Below, one piece after another: positions 1 to 8,328 of a stretch of DNA of 64,000 nt (position 1 is its first letter; each line of letters opens with the position of its first letter). The stretch is from Falsiroseomonas sp041690465 (lineage in GTDB: Bacteria; Pseudomonadota; Alphaproteobacteria; Acetobacterales; Acetobacteraceae), in contig NZ_JAWLHG010000015.1 in the NCBI RefSeq assembly GCF_041690465.1, positions 59,233-123,232 on the forward strand, in the 5' to 3' direction. The notes beneath the pieces were generated by a model that saw only the letters and a list, made by a program, of their open reading frames with translations, did not search any database and was not told the origin of the DNA. The translations under genes were made by a program, and so were the position numbers.

Positions 1-730
1 TCGCCGCCGGCGAGCCGAGGAACAGGATGGCCCGTGCGGGCTCCTCCGGCTGGCCGAGGCGCTCGAGCGGGATGCCCTTCTCGCGCGCCAGCCGGGCGAA
101 CCAGGCCTCGCGCGTCTCCGCCTTGTCCGCGCGCGCTTCGAAGCGGCGCTGCCACTGGCCGGACTCGACCAGCCCGAGCAGGACGGAGTTCACCCGGATG
201 CGCGGCGCGAATTCGCCGGCGAGCGATTTCAGCAGGCTCTGCACGCCGGCCCGTGCCGCGGAGGTGCAGACCATGTGGCGCTCCGGCTGCACCGCCAGTA
301 GGGAATTCACGCCGACGATGGCGGGCGCGTCGCTCTTGTCCAGCAGCGGGCGGAAGGCGCGGATCGGCAGGACCTGGCTGAAGAACTTCAGCTCCAGCTC
401 CTGCCGCCAATCCTCGTCCGAGGTGGTGGCGAAGGTGGAGACGCGGCCCTGGCCGGCATTGTTCACCAGCAGGTCCAGCACGCCGCCGCCCCATCCGGCG
501 ACGGACTCCGCAAAGGCGGCGACCTCAGCCTTCTCCAGCACGTCGCAGCGCATCGCCAGCAGCCGGTCGCCGCCGCCGAGTGCCGCGCGCGCGGCATCGA
601 GGCGTGCCGCATCGCGCCCGCAGATCGCCACGCGTGCGCCCTCCGTCAGCAGCAGCCGCGCGGCGGCGAGCCCGATGCCGGAACTGCCACCAGTGACGAC
701 CGCCACGCGGCCTTCATAGCCGAGATTCAC
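1..730 (-). CDS. SDR family oxidoreductase, 3' end cut by window edge, atypical catalytic site
   Basis: NAD(P)-binding short-chain dehydrogenase fold; 243 codons are visible and the frame is still open at base 1. The cofactor motif TGGSSGIG (about residues 13-20) and NNAG (90-93) are clear. At the active site Ser143 is present, but the usual Tyr-x-x-x-Lys is Thr156-S-A-A-Arg160, so both the catalytic Tyr and Lys are replaced. The start is GTG at 730, sharing GTGA with the stop of the upstream IclR gene, so translation is probably coupled. It is the last visible gene of the minus-strand operon that begins at 4942. Family membership is certain; dehydrogenase activity is doubtful with this site, and the substrate is unknown. 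Confidence 0.85.
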   Translation of the reverse strand, partial: MNLGYEGRVAVVTGGSSGIGLAAARLLLTEGARVAICGRDAARLDAARAALGGGDRLLAMRCDVLEKAEVAAFAESVAGWGGGVLDLLVNNAGQGRVSTFATTSDEDWRQELELKFFSQVLPIRAFRPLLDKSDAPAIVGVNSLLAVQPERHMVCTSAARAGVQSLLKSLAGEFAPRIRVNSVLLGLVESGQWQRRFEARADKAETREAWFARLAREKGIPLERLGQPEEPARAILFLGSPAA

Positions 731-1536
731 GCCACCGCCTCCAATGCCTTGCGCGCCGCCGCGCCGGTGAAGCCGAGCCGGGTGCTGATCTCGGCGGCCG
801 CTTCGGCCAGTGCCGCCCCGATGCGCACGCGCTGCTCGGCGCTGGCGAAGCTCGCCACCTGGCCGCTGACATTGATGGCCGCGACGGGCCGCGCTGCGGC
901 ATCGCGCACCACGGCGGCGACCGAGGCGATGCCGGGCTCGTAATGCCCCTCGCTCCAGGCGAGGCCGGCGGCGCGATCCTCGGCGAGGCGGGCGAGCAGG
1001 CCGTCGAGCGTCGTCGCGGTATGCGCGGTGGCGGGCGGCATCGGCGCGCCGGCATAGAGGCGCCGCACCTCCTCCGCCGGCAGGTGCGCCAGGATGATGC
1101 GGCCCATGTTCGCCGCATGGGCCGGCAGGCGGGAGCCGACGCGGATGTTGCTGGCGAAGGAGAGGTTCGGCGTGCGGCGGACGAGGTACACCACCTCCCG
1201 CCCGTCCAGCACGCCGAGATGGGCGGAGAGGCCGAGCGTCTCCGCGAGCCGCGTCAGCACCGGCAGCGCGGCCTCCGTCACATCCTCGGAGGCGCGGGCG
1301 GCGAGGCCGATCAGCGCCGCGCCGATGCGCCAGCCGCCTTCCGCGCCACGCGGCTCGATGAAGCGTTCGGCCTGCAGCGTGTGCAGCAGGCGCAGCAGGG
1401 TGGTGCGGCTGATGTCGAGCGCGCGCGCGGTGCGCGACATGTTGGCGACGGTATCGCCCTCCGCGATGCGGCGCAGCAGGCGCGTGGCACGCTGCACCGG
1501 CGGCGACAGATAGGCGTCCGCCTCCGCCGCGCTCAT
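727..1536 (-). CDS. IclR family transcriptional regulator
   Basis: A 269-residue IclR-type regulator: an N-terminal winged helix-turn-helix (about residues 10-70, with recognition helix ISRTTLLRLLHTL) followed by the effector-binding domain typical of the family, ending in the conserved pattern around VAAINVSGQ. It starts at ATG 1536, overlapping the stop of the preceding SDR by ATGA. It lies within the ABC transporter operon, so it probably senses the imported compound or its product and controls this operon. No operator for it could be recognised. Family assignment is strong; effector unknown. Confidence 0.9.
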   Translation of the reverse strand: MSAAEADAYLSPPVQRATRLLRRIAEGDTVANMSRTARALDISRTTLLRLLHTLQAERFIEPRGAEGGWRIGAALIGLAARASEDVTEAALPVLTRLAETLGLSAHLGVLDGREVVYLVRRTPNLSFASNIRVGSRLPAHAANMGRIILAHLPAEEVRRLYAGAPMPPATAHTATTLDGLLARLAEDRAAGLAWSEGHYEPGIASVAAVVRDAAARPVAAINVSGQVASFASAEQRVRIGAALAEAAAEISTRLGFTGAAARKALEAVA

Positions 1537-2276
1537 GTGAAGACGAAGCCCGCATTGACCGGCAGCAGCTGGCCGGTGAGCGCCAGCGCGCCGGGGGTGA
1601 GCAGGAACACGATGGTCGGCGCGATGTCCTCCGGCGTCATCGGGCCGGGCGCGGCGCGGCCGGTCTCGTAGAGGCGATGCCGCTCGGCGGGGACGTAGTC
1701 GGTGGCCTCGTTGCGCAGGATGCCGGGTGCCACGGCGGTGACGCCGACGCCGCGCGGACCCATCTCGCGCGCCAGGCTTCGCGTCATCGAGATCACCGCG
1801 CCCTTGCTCGCGACATAGGCGAGCAGCCGCGGCGCGCCCCACAGCGCGGTGTCGGAGGCCAGGTTCACCACGCGGCCGCTGCCGGAGGCGCACAGCATCG
1901 GGCCGCAGGCGCGGGTGACCAGCCAGGTGCCGCGGACATTCACCTGCATCACGCGGTCCCAGGAGCCGATCTCGATGGCGTCGTACTCCGGGCCGCCGAT
2001 TCCGGTGGCGATGGCGGCGTTGTTGACCAGCCCGTGCAGGTCGCCTTCGTGGCGGGCGATGTCGTCGGCCATGACCGCGATGCTGTCGGGGTCGGCGAGG
2101 TCAACCCGCACGAAGCGGGCCAGCAGCCCGGCCGCGGTGGCGCGGCCCTGCTCCTCCAGCACATCGGCCAGCACCAGGCGCGCGCCGGCCTCGGCGCAGG
2201 CTTCGGCGATGGCGCGGCCGACGCCGCGGGCGGCGCCGGTGACCAGCACGGTGCGGCCTTCCAGCGCGCCCATCAT
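1533..2276 (-). CDS. SDR family oxidoreductase
   Basis: Classical short-chain dehydrogenase/reductase of 247 residues. Visible motifs are TGAARGVG (13-20, cofactor), NNAAIA (86-91), catalytic Ser141 and Y154-V-A-S-K158, and the C-terminal TGQLLPVNAGF. The start is ATG 2276 (a second ATG follows at 2273); the first gives an ATGA overlap with the upstream permease stop, which favours it. As part of the operon with an ABC importer and IclR regulator it probably oxidises the imported substrate or an intermediate. Substrate not predictable. Confidence 0.9.
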   Translation of the reverse strand: MMGALEGRTVLVTGAARGVGRAIAEACAEAGARLVLADVLEEQGRATAAGLLARFVRVDLADPDSIAVMADDIARHEGDLHGLVNNAAIATGIGGPEYDAIEIGSWDRVMQVNVRGTWLVTRACGPMLCASGSGRVVNLASDTALWGAPRLLAYVASKGAVISMTRSLAREMGPRGVGVTAVAPGILRNEATDYVPAERHRLYETGRAAPGPMTPEDIAPTIVFLLTPGALALTGQLLPVNAGFVFT

Positions 2277-3109
2277 TGCACCGCGCGCGGGATGTAGTGC
2301 AGCACGCGCGATTCGATGGCGGCGACCGCCCAGTACATCGCGATGCCGATCGCGGTCAGCAGGATGATGGCGTTGAACACCATCGCCGTGTTGGCGGAGC
2401 CGGTGCCGAAGGTGATGAGGTAGCCGAGGCCGACCTGGCTGCCGACCACCTCGCCCACCGTGATGCCGATCACCGCCAGCGTCGCGCCAATGCGCAGGCC
2501 GGCCATCAGCGCCGGCATGGAGGAGGGGAACAGCACCTTCCAGAACACCTGCGCCCTGGACATGGAATAGGCGCGCGCCAGGTTCACCAGGTCGCGGTCT
2601 GCGACGCGCATGGATTGCAGCACGTTGACCAGGATCGGGAAGAACACGATCAGCACGGTCACCAGCAGCTTCGGCGTGGCGTTGTAGCCGAACCACATGA
2701 TGAACAGCGGCGCGAAGGCCACCTTCGGCGCGATCTGCAGGCCGAGCAGATAGGGCGAGAGCACCTTCTCCCACAAGGGCGAGAGGCCGAGCAGGTAGCC
2801 GAACGCCGCGCCGAACAGCGCGCCGGCGAGGAAGCCCACCACCGCCCAGAGCGCGGTCGAGGCGGTGTGCATCAGCAGGTCCTCCGCCACCCACATGCGG
2901 CCCATCTCGCCCGCCATGTCGCTGACCGTGGGGATGACGTATTTCTGCACGCCGAGCGCGGGCGGCAGGAACTCCCACGCCAGCAGCACCACCGCCGCGA
3001 CGGCGAGCGTCGCGGCCGGCAGCGCCAGGCCGTCGAGCCGGATGCGGCGCGGGGCGCCGAAGGCGCGGCTCGGCTTCGGCGCCGCGCGGGGTTCCGCCGC
3101 GACGCCCAT
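2273..3109 (-). CDS. ABC transporter permease (SsuC/TauC type)
   Basis: Inner-membrane permease of 278 residues with about six hydrophobic helices and a BPD_transp_1 domain. The EAA-type cytoplasmic loop is around LARAYSMSRAQVFWKVLFP, and FAPLFIMWFGYNATPK is typical of the nitrate/sulfonate/taurine group. The start overlaps the upstream binding-protein stop by ATGA (3109-3106). With the ATPase at 4154 and the binding protein at 3109 it forms a full importer. Substrate of this group ranges over sulfonates, pyrimidine precursors and aromatic acids; the sequence does not decide. Confidence 0.92.
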   Translation of the reverse strand: MGVAAEPRAAPKPSRAFGAPRRIRLDGLALPAATLAVAAVVLLAWEFLPPALGVQKYVIPTVSDMAGEMGRMWVAEDLLMHTASTALWAVVGFLAGALFGAAFGYLLGLSPLWEKVLSPYLLGLQIAPKVAFAPLFIMWFGYNATPKLLVTVLIVFFPILVNVLQSMRVADRDLVNLARAYSMSRAQVFWKVLFPSSMPALMAGLRIGATLAVIGITVGEVVGSQVGLGYLITFGTGSANTAMVFNAIILLTAIGIAMYWAVAAIESRVLHYIPRAVQ

Positions 3110-4077
3110 CAGCCGACGAACGCGTTGGTGAAGAGCTGGTCCACCGGCACCGCGGTGCGGACGATCTCGTTGTCGAGATAGAAGCGCTGCACCGTCTGCA
3201 TGCGCGCCGGATCGAAGCGGCCGAGTGGCACACCCTGCTGGCTCGGGTACACTTCGGTCGCGTAGCGGCGGATGATGCGCTCGATCGCGGCTTCCTTGCC
3301 CTGGTGCTGCGGCACCTGCGCGACATAGTCGCGCGTCGCGGCGGCGGGGTCGTCCATGCAGTCCTGCACCGCGCGCAGCACGCCGCGGACGAAGGCGCGC
3401 ACCACCGCGGGGCGGCGCTGGATGGTGGTGTCGGAGCTCATCACCACCTGCGCCATCGCCGGGAAGAATTCGTTCATGTCGAAGCTGTCCACCTCGACAT
3501 TCGCGGACTGGATGGCGTCGGTCCATTCGGGGACGGAGACGATGGCATCCAGGCTGCCGGCGATCATCAGCTGCATCACGCCGGCCGGGCCCACCGCCTG
3601 CACCTGCAGGTCGGTTCGCCGCATGCCATGCGCCGCCAGCACGCCGAGCAGCGCGTAGAAGCCGCTGTCCTGGAAGCCGATGACGCCGACGCGCTTGCCG
3701 CGCAGCGCCGGGATGCCGCCAATGCCCGCCGCCTTGCGGGCCGCGATGTGGAACAGCGAGCGGCCGCCGAGCAGCGCCACCGCGCGCACCGGCACGCCGT
3801 TGGCGCGCACGATCATGGTGGTGTCGCCCACCGCGCCGCCGAGCGGCACGTTGCCGGTGCCGACCTGGGTGGCGACATTGGCGCCGCCCTGGCCCATCTG
3901 GAAGGTGACGTTCAGCCCTTCGTAGTAGCCGCGCTTCAGTGCGATCTGGTGCGGCGCGAAGGCGGGCAGGAAGGGCGGCGCGGGCAGCAGGTAGGTCACG
4001 GCTTCCTGGGCGCCGGCCGGCCTGAGCGCGGGCAGCGCGAGCGTGGCGCCGAGAAGCGTGCGGCGGCTGATCTTCAT
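3109..4077 (-). CDS. ABC transporter substrate-binding protein (NMT1/THI5-like)
   Basis: Periplasmic solute-binding protein of 322 residues. It starts at ATG 4077, nine codons inside a longer open frame, because GGGAGACAGG lies just upstream and the protein then begins with a twin-arginine-like SRRTLLG signal ending near residue 24. The mature part follows the NMT1/SsuA fold: an early YLLPAPPFLPAFAPHQIALK segment and the GVIGFQDSGFYALLGVLAAHG lobe region. It is followed without a gap by the permease. Ligand not determined by sequence. Confidence 0.9.
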   Translation of the reverse strand: MKISRRTLLGATLALPALRPAGAQEAVTYLLPAPPFLPAFAPHQIALKRGYYEGLNVTFQMGQGGANVATQVGTGNVPLGGAVGDTTMIVRANGVPVRAVALLGGRSLFHIAARKAAGIGGIPALRGKRVGVIGFQDSGFYALLGVLAAHGMRRTDLQVQAVGPAGVMQLMIAGSLDAIVSVPEWTDAIQSANVEVDSFDMNEFFPAMAQVVMSSDTTIQRRPAVVRAFVRGVLRAVQDCMDDPAAATRDYVAQVPQHQGKEAAIERIIRRYATEVYPSQQGVPLGRFDPARMQTVQRFYLDNEIVRTAVPVDQLFTNAFVG

Positions 4078-4106
4078 GTCCCTGTCTCCCGTTGTTTGCG
4101 GCATAG

Positions 4107-4146
4107 GGGCTCCCCACCCCGACCCTCACCCATCTGCGGGGGAGGA
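4107..4146. repeat. C-rich intergenic hairpin element
   Basis: The short gap between the ATPase and binding-protein genes holds a run of CCCCACCCCGACCCTCACC closed by CTCCCC (4110-4115) and GGGGAG (4139-4144). This composition is like C-rich dispersed intergenic elements of many GC-rich proteobacteria. A role in transcript stability within the operon is a guess. Confidence 0.3.
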
Positions 4147-4153
4147 AGATTCG

Positions 4154-4942
4154 TCATGCGTCCACGCGGTCGTCCAGGTGCAGCGCGTGCAGCAGGTGGC
4201 GCATCAGCTCCAGCGCGCGCGGCATGGACTGGCGCGCCACCGGGTTGTCGCGGTCGGGCAGGCCGACCGTGATCTCCTCGACGACGCGGCCCGGCCGCTC
4301 GCTCATCACCAGGATGCGGTCGGACATCGCAACCGCCTCGTTCAGGTCGTGAGTGATCAGCAGGGTGGTCACGCCGGAGGCGGCGATGGTCTGGGCGAAG
4401 CTGCGCTGCAGCAGGATCTTCGTCTGCGCGTCCAGCGCGCTGAACGGCTCGTCCAGCAGCACCAGAGCAGGGTCTATGGCGAGCGTGCGGGCGAGGGCGG
4501 CGCGCTGGCGCTGGCCTCCGGAGAGCTGGTGCGGGTAGCGGTCGGCGAATTCGGTCAGGCGGCAGCGGCGCAGCTCGCGGGCGATGCGCGCGGCGCGCTC
4601 CTCCCGCGTCAGGCCGCGCGCCTCCAGCCCGAACTCGACGTTGCGGCGGATGCTGCGCCAGGGCAGCAGCAGGTCCTTCTGCAGCATGAAGCCGACATGG
4701 CTGTTCGGCCCGGTCACCTGCTCGGCGCCGAGGAACACCTCGCCCTCGCTCGGCCGGTCGAGGCCGGCGACCAGGTTCAGCACCGTGGACTTGCCGCAGC
4801 CCGAGGGGCCGACCAGCGCCACGAACTCACCCTCGCCGACCTGGAAGCTGAGGCGCTCGATCGCGGTGAAGGGCGGTGCGGCACGATCCCGCGCCGGGAA
4901 GCGGCGGGTGACGGCCTTCAGCTCGAGCGCAGGTGATGCCAC
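4154..4942 (-). CDS. ABC transporter ATP-binding protein (SsuB/TauB type)
   Basis: Cytoplasmic ATPase subunit of the importer whose binding protein and permease follow. It shows Walker A GPSGCGKS, Q-loop MLQKDLLLPWRS, signature LSGGQRQR, Walker B LVLLDEPFSALD and switch ITHDLNEA. The frame is open further upstream, but GTG 4942 gives VASPALELKAV, the normal N-terminus of this family, with AGGGCAGGA about 10 bases before it. First gene of the operon running to the left edge. The 262-residue length is normal. Confidence 0.92.
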   Translation of the reverse strand: MASPALELKAVTRRFPARDRAAPPFTAIERLSFQVGEGEFVALVGPSGCGKSTVLNLVAGLDRPSEGEVFLGAEQVTGPNSHVGFMLQKDLLLPWRSIRRNVEFGLEARGLTREERAARIARELRRCRLTEFADRYPHQLSGGQRQRAALARTLAIDPALVLLDEPFSALDAQTKILLQRSFAQTIAASGVTTLLITHDLNEAVAMSDRILVMSERPGRVVEEITVGLPDRDNPVARQSMPRALELMRHLLHALHLDDRVDA

Positions 4943-5133
4943 GATGCGCGTCCTGCCCTTGCGCGACGACGGGCGAGCCCCGCCGGCCTGCTCCTGCCCG
5001 ACCTCTCCGTTCCGCACGCCCCTGCCGGGCGTTCGCATTTGAACGGATGATCCAGATACGAACAGAGGCTAGGCATGCGCGAGCCGCGTCGTCAAACGCT
5101 TTGTGCGCTGGCGGACGGAAGTGGGCGCGCCAA

Positions 5134-5163
5134 CGCGACGGTCACCTCCTGGTGACCGTCGCG
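5134..5163. promoter_or_regulatory. Perfect 13-bp inverted repeat
   Basis: Arms CGCGACGGTCACC and GGTGACCGTCGCG flank a TCCT loop. It lies 54 bases past the hypothetical gene at 5217 and about 190 bases before the ATPase start at 4942. No T-run follows on either strand, so it could be an operator of the ABC operon or an RNA structure. Confidence 0.45.
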
Positions 5164-5171
5164 CCGGGCCG

Positions 5172-5198
5172 CAAAGGAAGGGGCGCGCGATGCGCCCC
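5172..5198 (-). terminator. Probable intrinsic terminator of the gene at 5217-5912
   Basis: On the minus strand GGGGCGC (rc of 5192-5198) pairs with GCGCCCC (rc of 5180-5186) around a 5-base loop, followed by TTCCTTTGC. It begins 19 bases after the stop codon. Confidence 0.5.
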
Positions 5199-5216
5199 CG
5201 GGACAAGGCCGGGAGG

Positions 5217-5912
5217 CTAGAGCCTGGCAGCGTCCAGCGACGCGCCCTTCAGGCCGCGGGCCTCGAACACCTGCTCCAGCCGGGCGGCCCAGGCGGTGTG
5301 CGGGGCCTGGCGGTGGGTGCCGACCTCGCACATGCGGTCCAGCAGCCCGACCGCGAGATCCCACAGCCGCTCCGCCTCGCGAGGGTCTGGCGCTTCCCGC
5401 GCCGCACGGGCCAGCAGGCGCCCGACCGCGCCGGCGGCGGCGACCGCGCGCGCCATGTCGGCGCCATCGGCCAACGCCACGGCGCGATCCATCATCCACT
5501 CCGCCTCGCGCTCCAGCCGGCGCATGCCGAGCATGGACCACAGCCGCCAGAGCGGCGCGGCGAAGCGGCGCGGCGTCGCCGGCTGCTTGCCGCCCAGCCG
5601 CGGCAGGATCTCCTCCGCCAGCGCGCGGCGCAGCAGCTCGGCGCGGATCGCATCGTGCCCGTCCTGCGTGCCCAGGATGCGCGGCGCGAAGGCCTTCAGC
5701 CGCTGCCGCACGGCATGCGGCATGTTGTCGTTGAGCGGGATCGCATAGGCGCGAATCAGTGGCGAGGCGCAGGCGGGGCTGTCGGTGTGCTCCTCGCCGG
5801 CCAGGCAGGCGACAAGCGACATGACACACATTCGTCCGGCATCGCGCGTGCCGACGCCGGTAACCAGTTCGACGCGCTCCAGTGCGCGCTCCAGCCGAAG
5901 ATCGAGGTGCAT
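5217..5912 (-). CDS. Conserved-looking protein of unknown function
   Basis: A 231-residue soluble, alpha-helical, Ala/Arg/Leu-rich protein with no signal peptide or membrane segment. I do not recognise the family. ATG 5912 is chosen because GGAGGAAGG precedes it at good spacing; the open frame continues upstream but without coding character. Third-position GC matches the neighbours and a terminator-like hairpin follows the stop, supporting a real gene. It stands alone, divergent from the LysE gene at 6191. Confidence 0.65.
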   Translation of the reverse strand: MHLDLRLERALERVELVTGVGTRDAGRMCVMSLVACLAGEEHTDSPACASPLIRAYAIPLNDNMPHAVRQRLKAFAPRILGTQDGHDAIRAELLRRALAEEILPRLGGKQPATPRRFAAPLWRLWSMLGMRRLEREAEWMMDRAVALADGADMARAVAAAGAVGRLLARAAREAPDPREAERLWDLAVGLLDRMCEVGTHRQAPHTAWAARLEQVFEARGLKGASLDAARL

Positions 5913-6190
5913 GCGGACCTTCCTCCATGCAGCCGTGGCGGGTTGCCGAGCACCGGGGGCGGCATTGCCGCCACCGGCTGCGCATAGCCTCCGCCACGGG
6001 AGCCCGATGCCACAATGCACGAGCACGGCATCGCGTTCCCCGACCTCGTGCGAACACTGAGCACCGCCCCCGCAGGGCAGATGCCCTTGCGGGTCACACC
6101 CTGGCGAGGCGGCGGACTCGCCCGCGCCGGGTGGGCATGCTCTATCCATGCTCCGTCACGGCGGGCCGTGCCCGCGCAGGAGATCACGCG

Positions 6191-6799
6191 ATGGACCTCG
6201 CCCCCTGGCTCGCCTTCGTCGCCGCGGCGACGGCGATGCTGCTGATCCCCGGCCCGACCATCCTGCTGTTGATCGGGCAGTCGCTCGGCGGTGGCGCGCG
6301 CAACGCGCTGCCGCTGGTCGCCGGCGTGGCGCTCGGCGACCTCACCGCGATGACGCTCTCGCTGGCCGGGTTGGGCGCGGTGCTGGCGACCTCGGCGGCG
6401 GCCTTCACCTTGCTGAAATGGGCAGGTGCCGCGTACCTGGTCTGGCTCGGCGTGCGGATGTGGCGCGCGCCGGTGGATCCCGCGGCCGCGCCGCCGCTGA
6501 CCGGCCGGCGGGCGATGCGCGAGGCCTATGTGGTGACCGCGCTCAATCCGAAGGGGATCGTGTTCTTCGTCGCCTTCGTGCCGCAGTTCCTGGATCCGGC
6601 GCGGCCCTTCGCGACGCAGGCGGCGATCCTGGTTGCCACCTTCGTCACCCTGGCGGCGGCCAACGCCGCCGCCTATGCGCTGCTCGCCGCGCGGCTTTCG
6701 GGCGCGGTGCGCCGGCCGGGCCTGCGCCGGGCGCTGAACCGTGCCGGGGGCGCGGTGCTGGTCGGCGCCGGGCTTGCCGTCGCGCTGCGGCGGGCTTGA
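6191..6799 (+). CDS. LysE/RhtB family exporter
   Basis: Inner-membrane amino-acid or metabolite exporter of 202 residues with five to six hydrophobic helices. Family hallmarks are the N-terminal LIPGPTILLLIGQSL, the GVALGD motif and the ALNPKGIVFFVAFVPQF block in the middle. Usual family length. Monocistronic, 46 bases ahead of apaG. Exported substrate (threonine, homoserine, lysine or other) cannot be told from sequence. Confidence 0.9.
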   Translation: MDLAPWLAFVAAATAMLLIPGPTILLLIGQSLGGGARNALPLVAGVALGDLTAMTLSLAGLGAVLATSAAAFTLLKWAGAAYLVWLGVRMWRAPVDPAAAPPLTGRRAMREAYVVTALNPKGIVFFVAFVPQFLDPARPFATQAAILVATFVTLAAANAAAYALLAARLSGAVRRPGLRRALNRAGGAVLVGAGLAVALRRA

Positions 6800-6845
6800 G
6801 TTTGCCCGGCCAGCGCCCGAGATTGGGTACGGGGAGCAACCCGCC

Positions 6846-7253
6846 ATGCGCGACGATTTCAGCCAGACGACCCGAGCGATCCGCGTCTCCGTGCGCGCCT
6901 TCTACCTGGCCGACCAGTCGGAGCCGGAGCGCGGCCACCATGTCTGGGCCTACCGCGTCGCCATCAGCAACCAGGGGCGGGAGACGGTGCAACTGCTCAA
7001 GCGCACCTGGCTGATCACCGACGCGCTCGGCCGCACCCAGCAGGTGCATGGCGAGGGCGTGGTCGGCGAGCAGCCGATGCTCGAGCCCGGGCAGAGCTTC
7101 GAATACACCTCCGGCACGCCGCTGGCGACGCCATCGGGTTTCATGCGCGGCGCCTACCACATGGTGGTCTCCGCCACCGGCGAGACCTTCGACGTGGAGA
7201 TCCCCGCCTTCAGCCTGGACAGCCCGCACGAGCCAACCAGCCGGGTGCATTGA
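6846..7253 (+). CDS. apaG: ApaG (DUF525) protein
   Basis: 135-residue single-domain beta-sandwich protein. The core is YRVAISNQGRETVQLLKRTW, then GEGVVGEQPMLEPGQSFEYT and the MRGAYHMV segment, all typical of ApaG. In enterobacteria apaG is linked to apaH and was associated with Co/Mg homeostasis; the biochemical role is not settled. ATG 6846 is preceded by GGGGAGC. Confidence 0.93.
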   Translation: MRDDFSQTTRAIRVSVRAFYLADQSEPERGHHVWAYRVAISNQGRETVQLLKRTWLITDALGRTQQVHGEGVVGEQPMLEPGQSFEYTSGTPLATPSGFMRGAYHMVVSATGETFDVEIPAFSLDSPHEPTSRVH

Positions 7254-7419
7254 GCGGTGCCCTCCGGCGCCGGGCGTCGTGCCACAGGCACGGCCGGGCG
7301 CGGGCGATCCGTCAGTGTCCCGTTGCAGGATCGGGCGGTGCCACCATCTGCCGCCGCGAGGAAGGCGCCACGATGCGGCGGCGCCAGGCTGCCGCCCCGA
7401 CGCGCAAGGACCAGTGCCC

Positions 7420-8061
7420 ATGAACATCCGGACCCCGCCCCGCCCGCTCGCCGCCGACCAGGCCAGCGCCGAGCCCCGCCCGACCCGCGAGGAGGCCGAG
7501 GCCGCCGTGCGCACGCTGCTGCGCTGGACCGGCGACGATCCGGATCGCGAGGGGCTGGTGGACACCCCCGCCCGCGTCGTCCGCGCCTATGAGGAATTCT
7601 TCGCCGGCTACGAGACCGACCCGGTCGAGCTGCTCGCCCGCTCCTTCGAGGAGACCGACGGCTACGACGAGATGGTGCTGCTGCGCGACATCCGGCTGGA
7701 AAGCCATTGCGAGCACCACATGGTGCCGATCATCGGCCGTGCGCACATCGCCTACATCCCGGATGGCCGCGTGGTCGGCATCTCCAAGCTCGCGCGCGTG
7801 CTGGAGGCCTATGCCAAGCGGCTGCAGATCCAGGAGAAGCTGACGGCGCAGGTGGCGAACTGCATCAACGACGTGCTGAAGCCGAAGGGTGTCGCCGTGG
7901 TGATCGAGGCGGCACACCAGTGCATGACCACCCGCGGCATCCACAAGCCCGGCGTGAGCATGGTCACCAGCCGCATGCTCGGCGCCTTCCGCGACGACCC
8001 GACGACGCGGCGGGAGTTCCTGGCGATGATCGGCTCCCCGCGCCTCGGCGCGGAGGGCTGA
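7420..8061 (+). CDS. folE: GTP cyclohydrolase I
   Basis: Type I GTP cyclohydrolase (GTP to 7,8-dihydroneopterin triphosphate), the entry step to tetrahydrofolate. 213 residues, a normal length. Zinc ligands Cys97 and His100 in SHCEHH and Cys168 in AAHQCMTTRG are present, as are HMVPIIGRAHIAYIP and the C-terminal PGVSMVTSRMLGAF. The canonical zinc cysteines make this the zinc-dependent FolE, not FolE2. Cytoplasmic, monocistronic; a GC hairpin follows the stop. Confidence 0.96.
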   Translation: MNIRTPPRPLAADQASAEPRPTREEAEAAVRTLLRWTGDDPDREGLVDTPARVVRAYEEFFAGYETDPVELLARSFEETDGYDEMVLLRDIRLESHCEHHMVPIIGRAHIAYIPDGRVVGISKLARVLEAYAKRLQIQEKLTAQVANCINDVLKPKGVAVVIEAAHQCMTTRGIHKPGVSMVTSRMLGAFRDDPTTRREFLAMIGSPRLGAEG

Positions 8062-8064
8062 AGG

Positions 8065-8098
8065 CGCCCCCCGTCGCGGCGGCGCCGCAAGGGGGGCG
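8065..8098 (+). terminator. GC hairpin after folE
   Basis: CGCCCCCC (8065-8072) pairs with GGGGGGCG (8091-8098) around an internally paired 18-base loop, three bases past the folE stop. No T-run, so it may act with Rho or as a stabiliser. Confidence 0.4.
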
Positions 8099-8161
8099 AA
8101 CGGTCCGCGTGTCACCGATCGGGGCGGTACGGTCGGACAAAGGCACGCTTCGGGGGTCAAG

Positions 8162-8257
8162 TCAGAAGATCAGGGCGAACAGGCCCACCACCACGAGCAG
8201 CCCGATCAGGAAGATCAGGCCGACCGCACCGCCGACAAGTTTCAGCAGGCCGCCCAT
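8162..8257 (-). CDS. 31-residue single-span membrane peptide
   Basis: A tiny gene starting MGGLLKLVGG, continuing as an unbroken run of Gly, Leu, Val, Ile and Phe, and ending in ALIF. Apart from one Lys the whole peptide is one transmembrane helix. GGGGAGG lies 5 bases before ATG 8257, an excellent ribosome site, and TGA closes at 8162. It follows the PepSY-like gene on the same strand, 71 bases downstream. Function unknown; small hydrophobic proteins of this kind often join membrane complexes or respond to stress. Confidence 0.6.
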   Translation of the reverse strand: MGGLLKLVGGAVGLIFLIGLLVVVGLFALIF

Positions 8258-8328
8258 TCAAGCCTCCCCTTCGCTTGTGCCGGGGCGGCCCTCAGGCAGC
8301 CCCGGCCCCGTGCCATCCCTGCCGCTGG

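Noticed and set aside
27..719. Long plus-strand open frame opposite the first SDR
   Set aside because: Antisense to a gene with clear SDR motifs; the product is Ser/Arg/Ala-rich low-complexity text typical of shadow frames in GC-rich DNA. Many similar frames across the window were dropped for the same reason.
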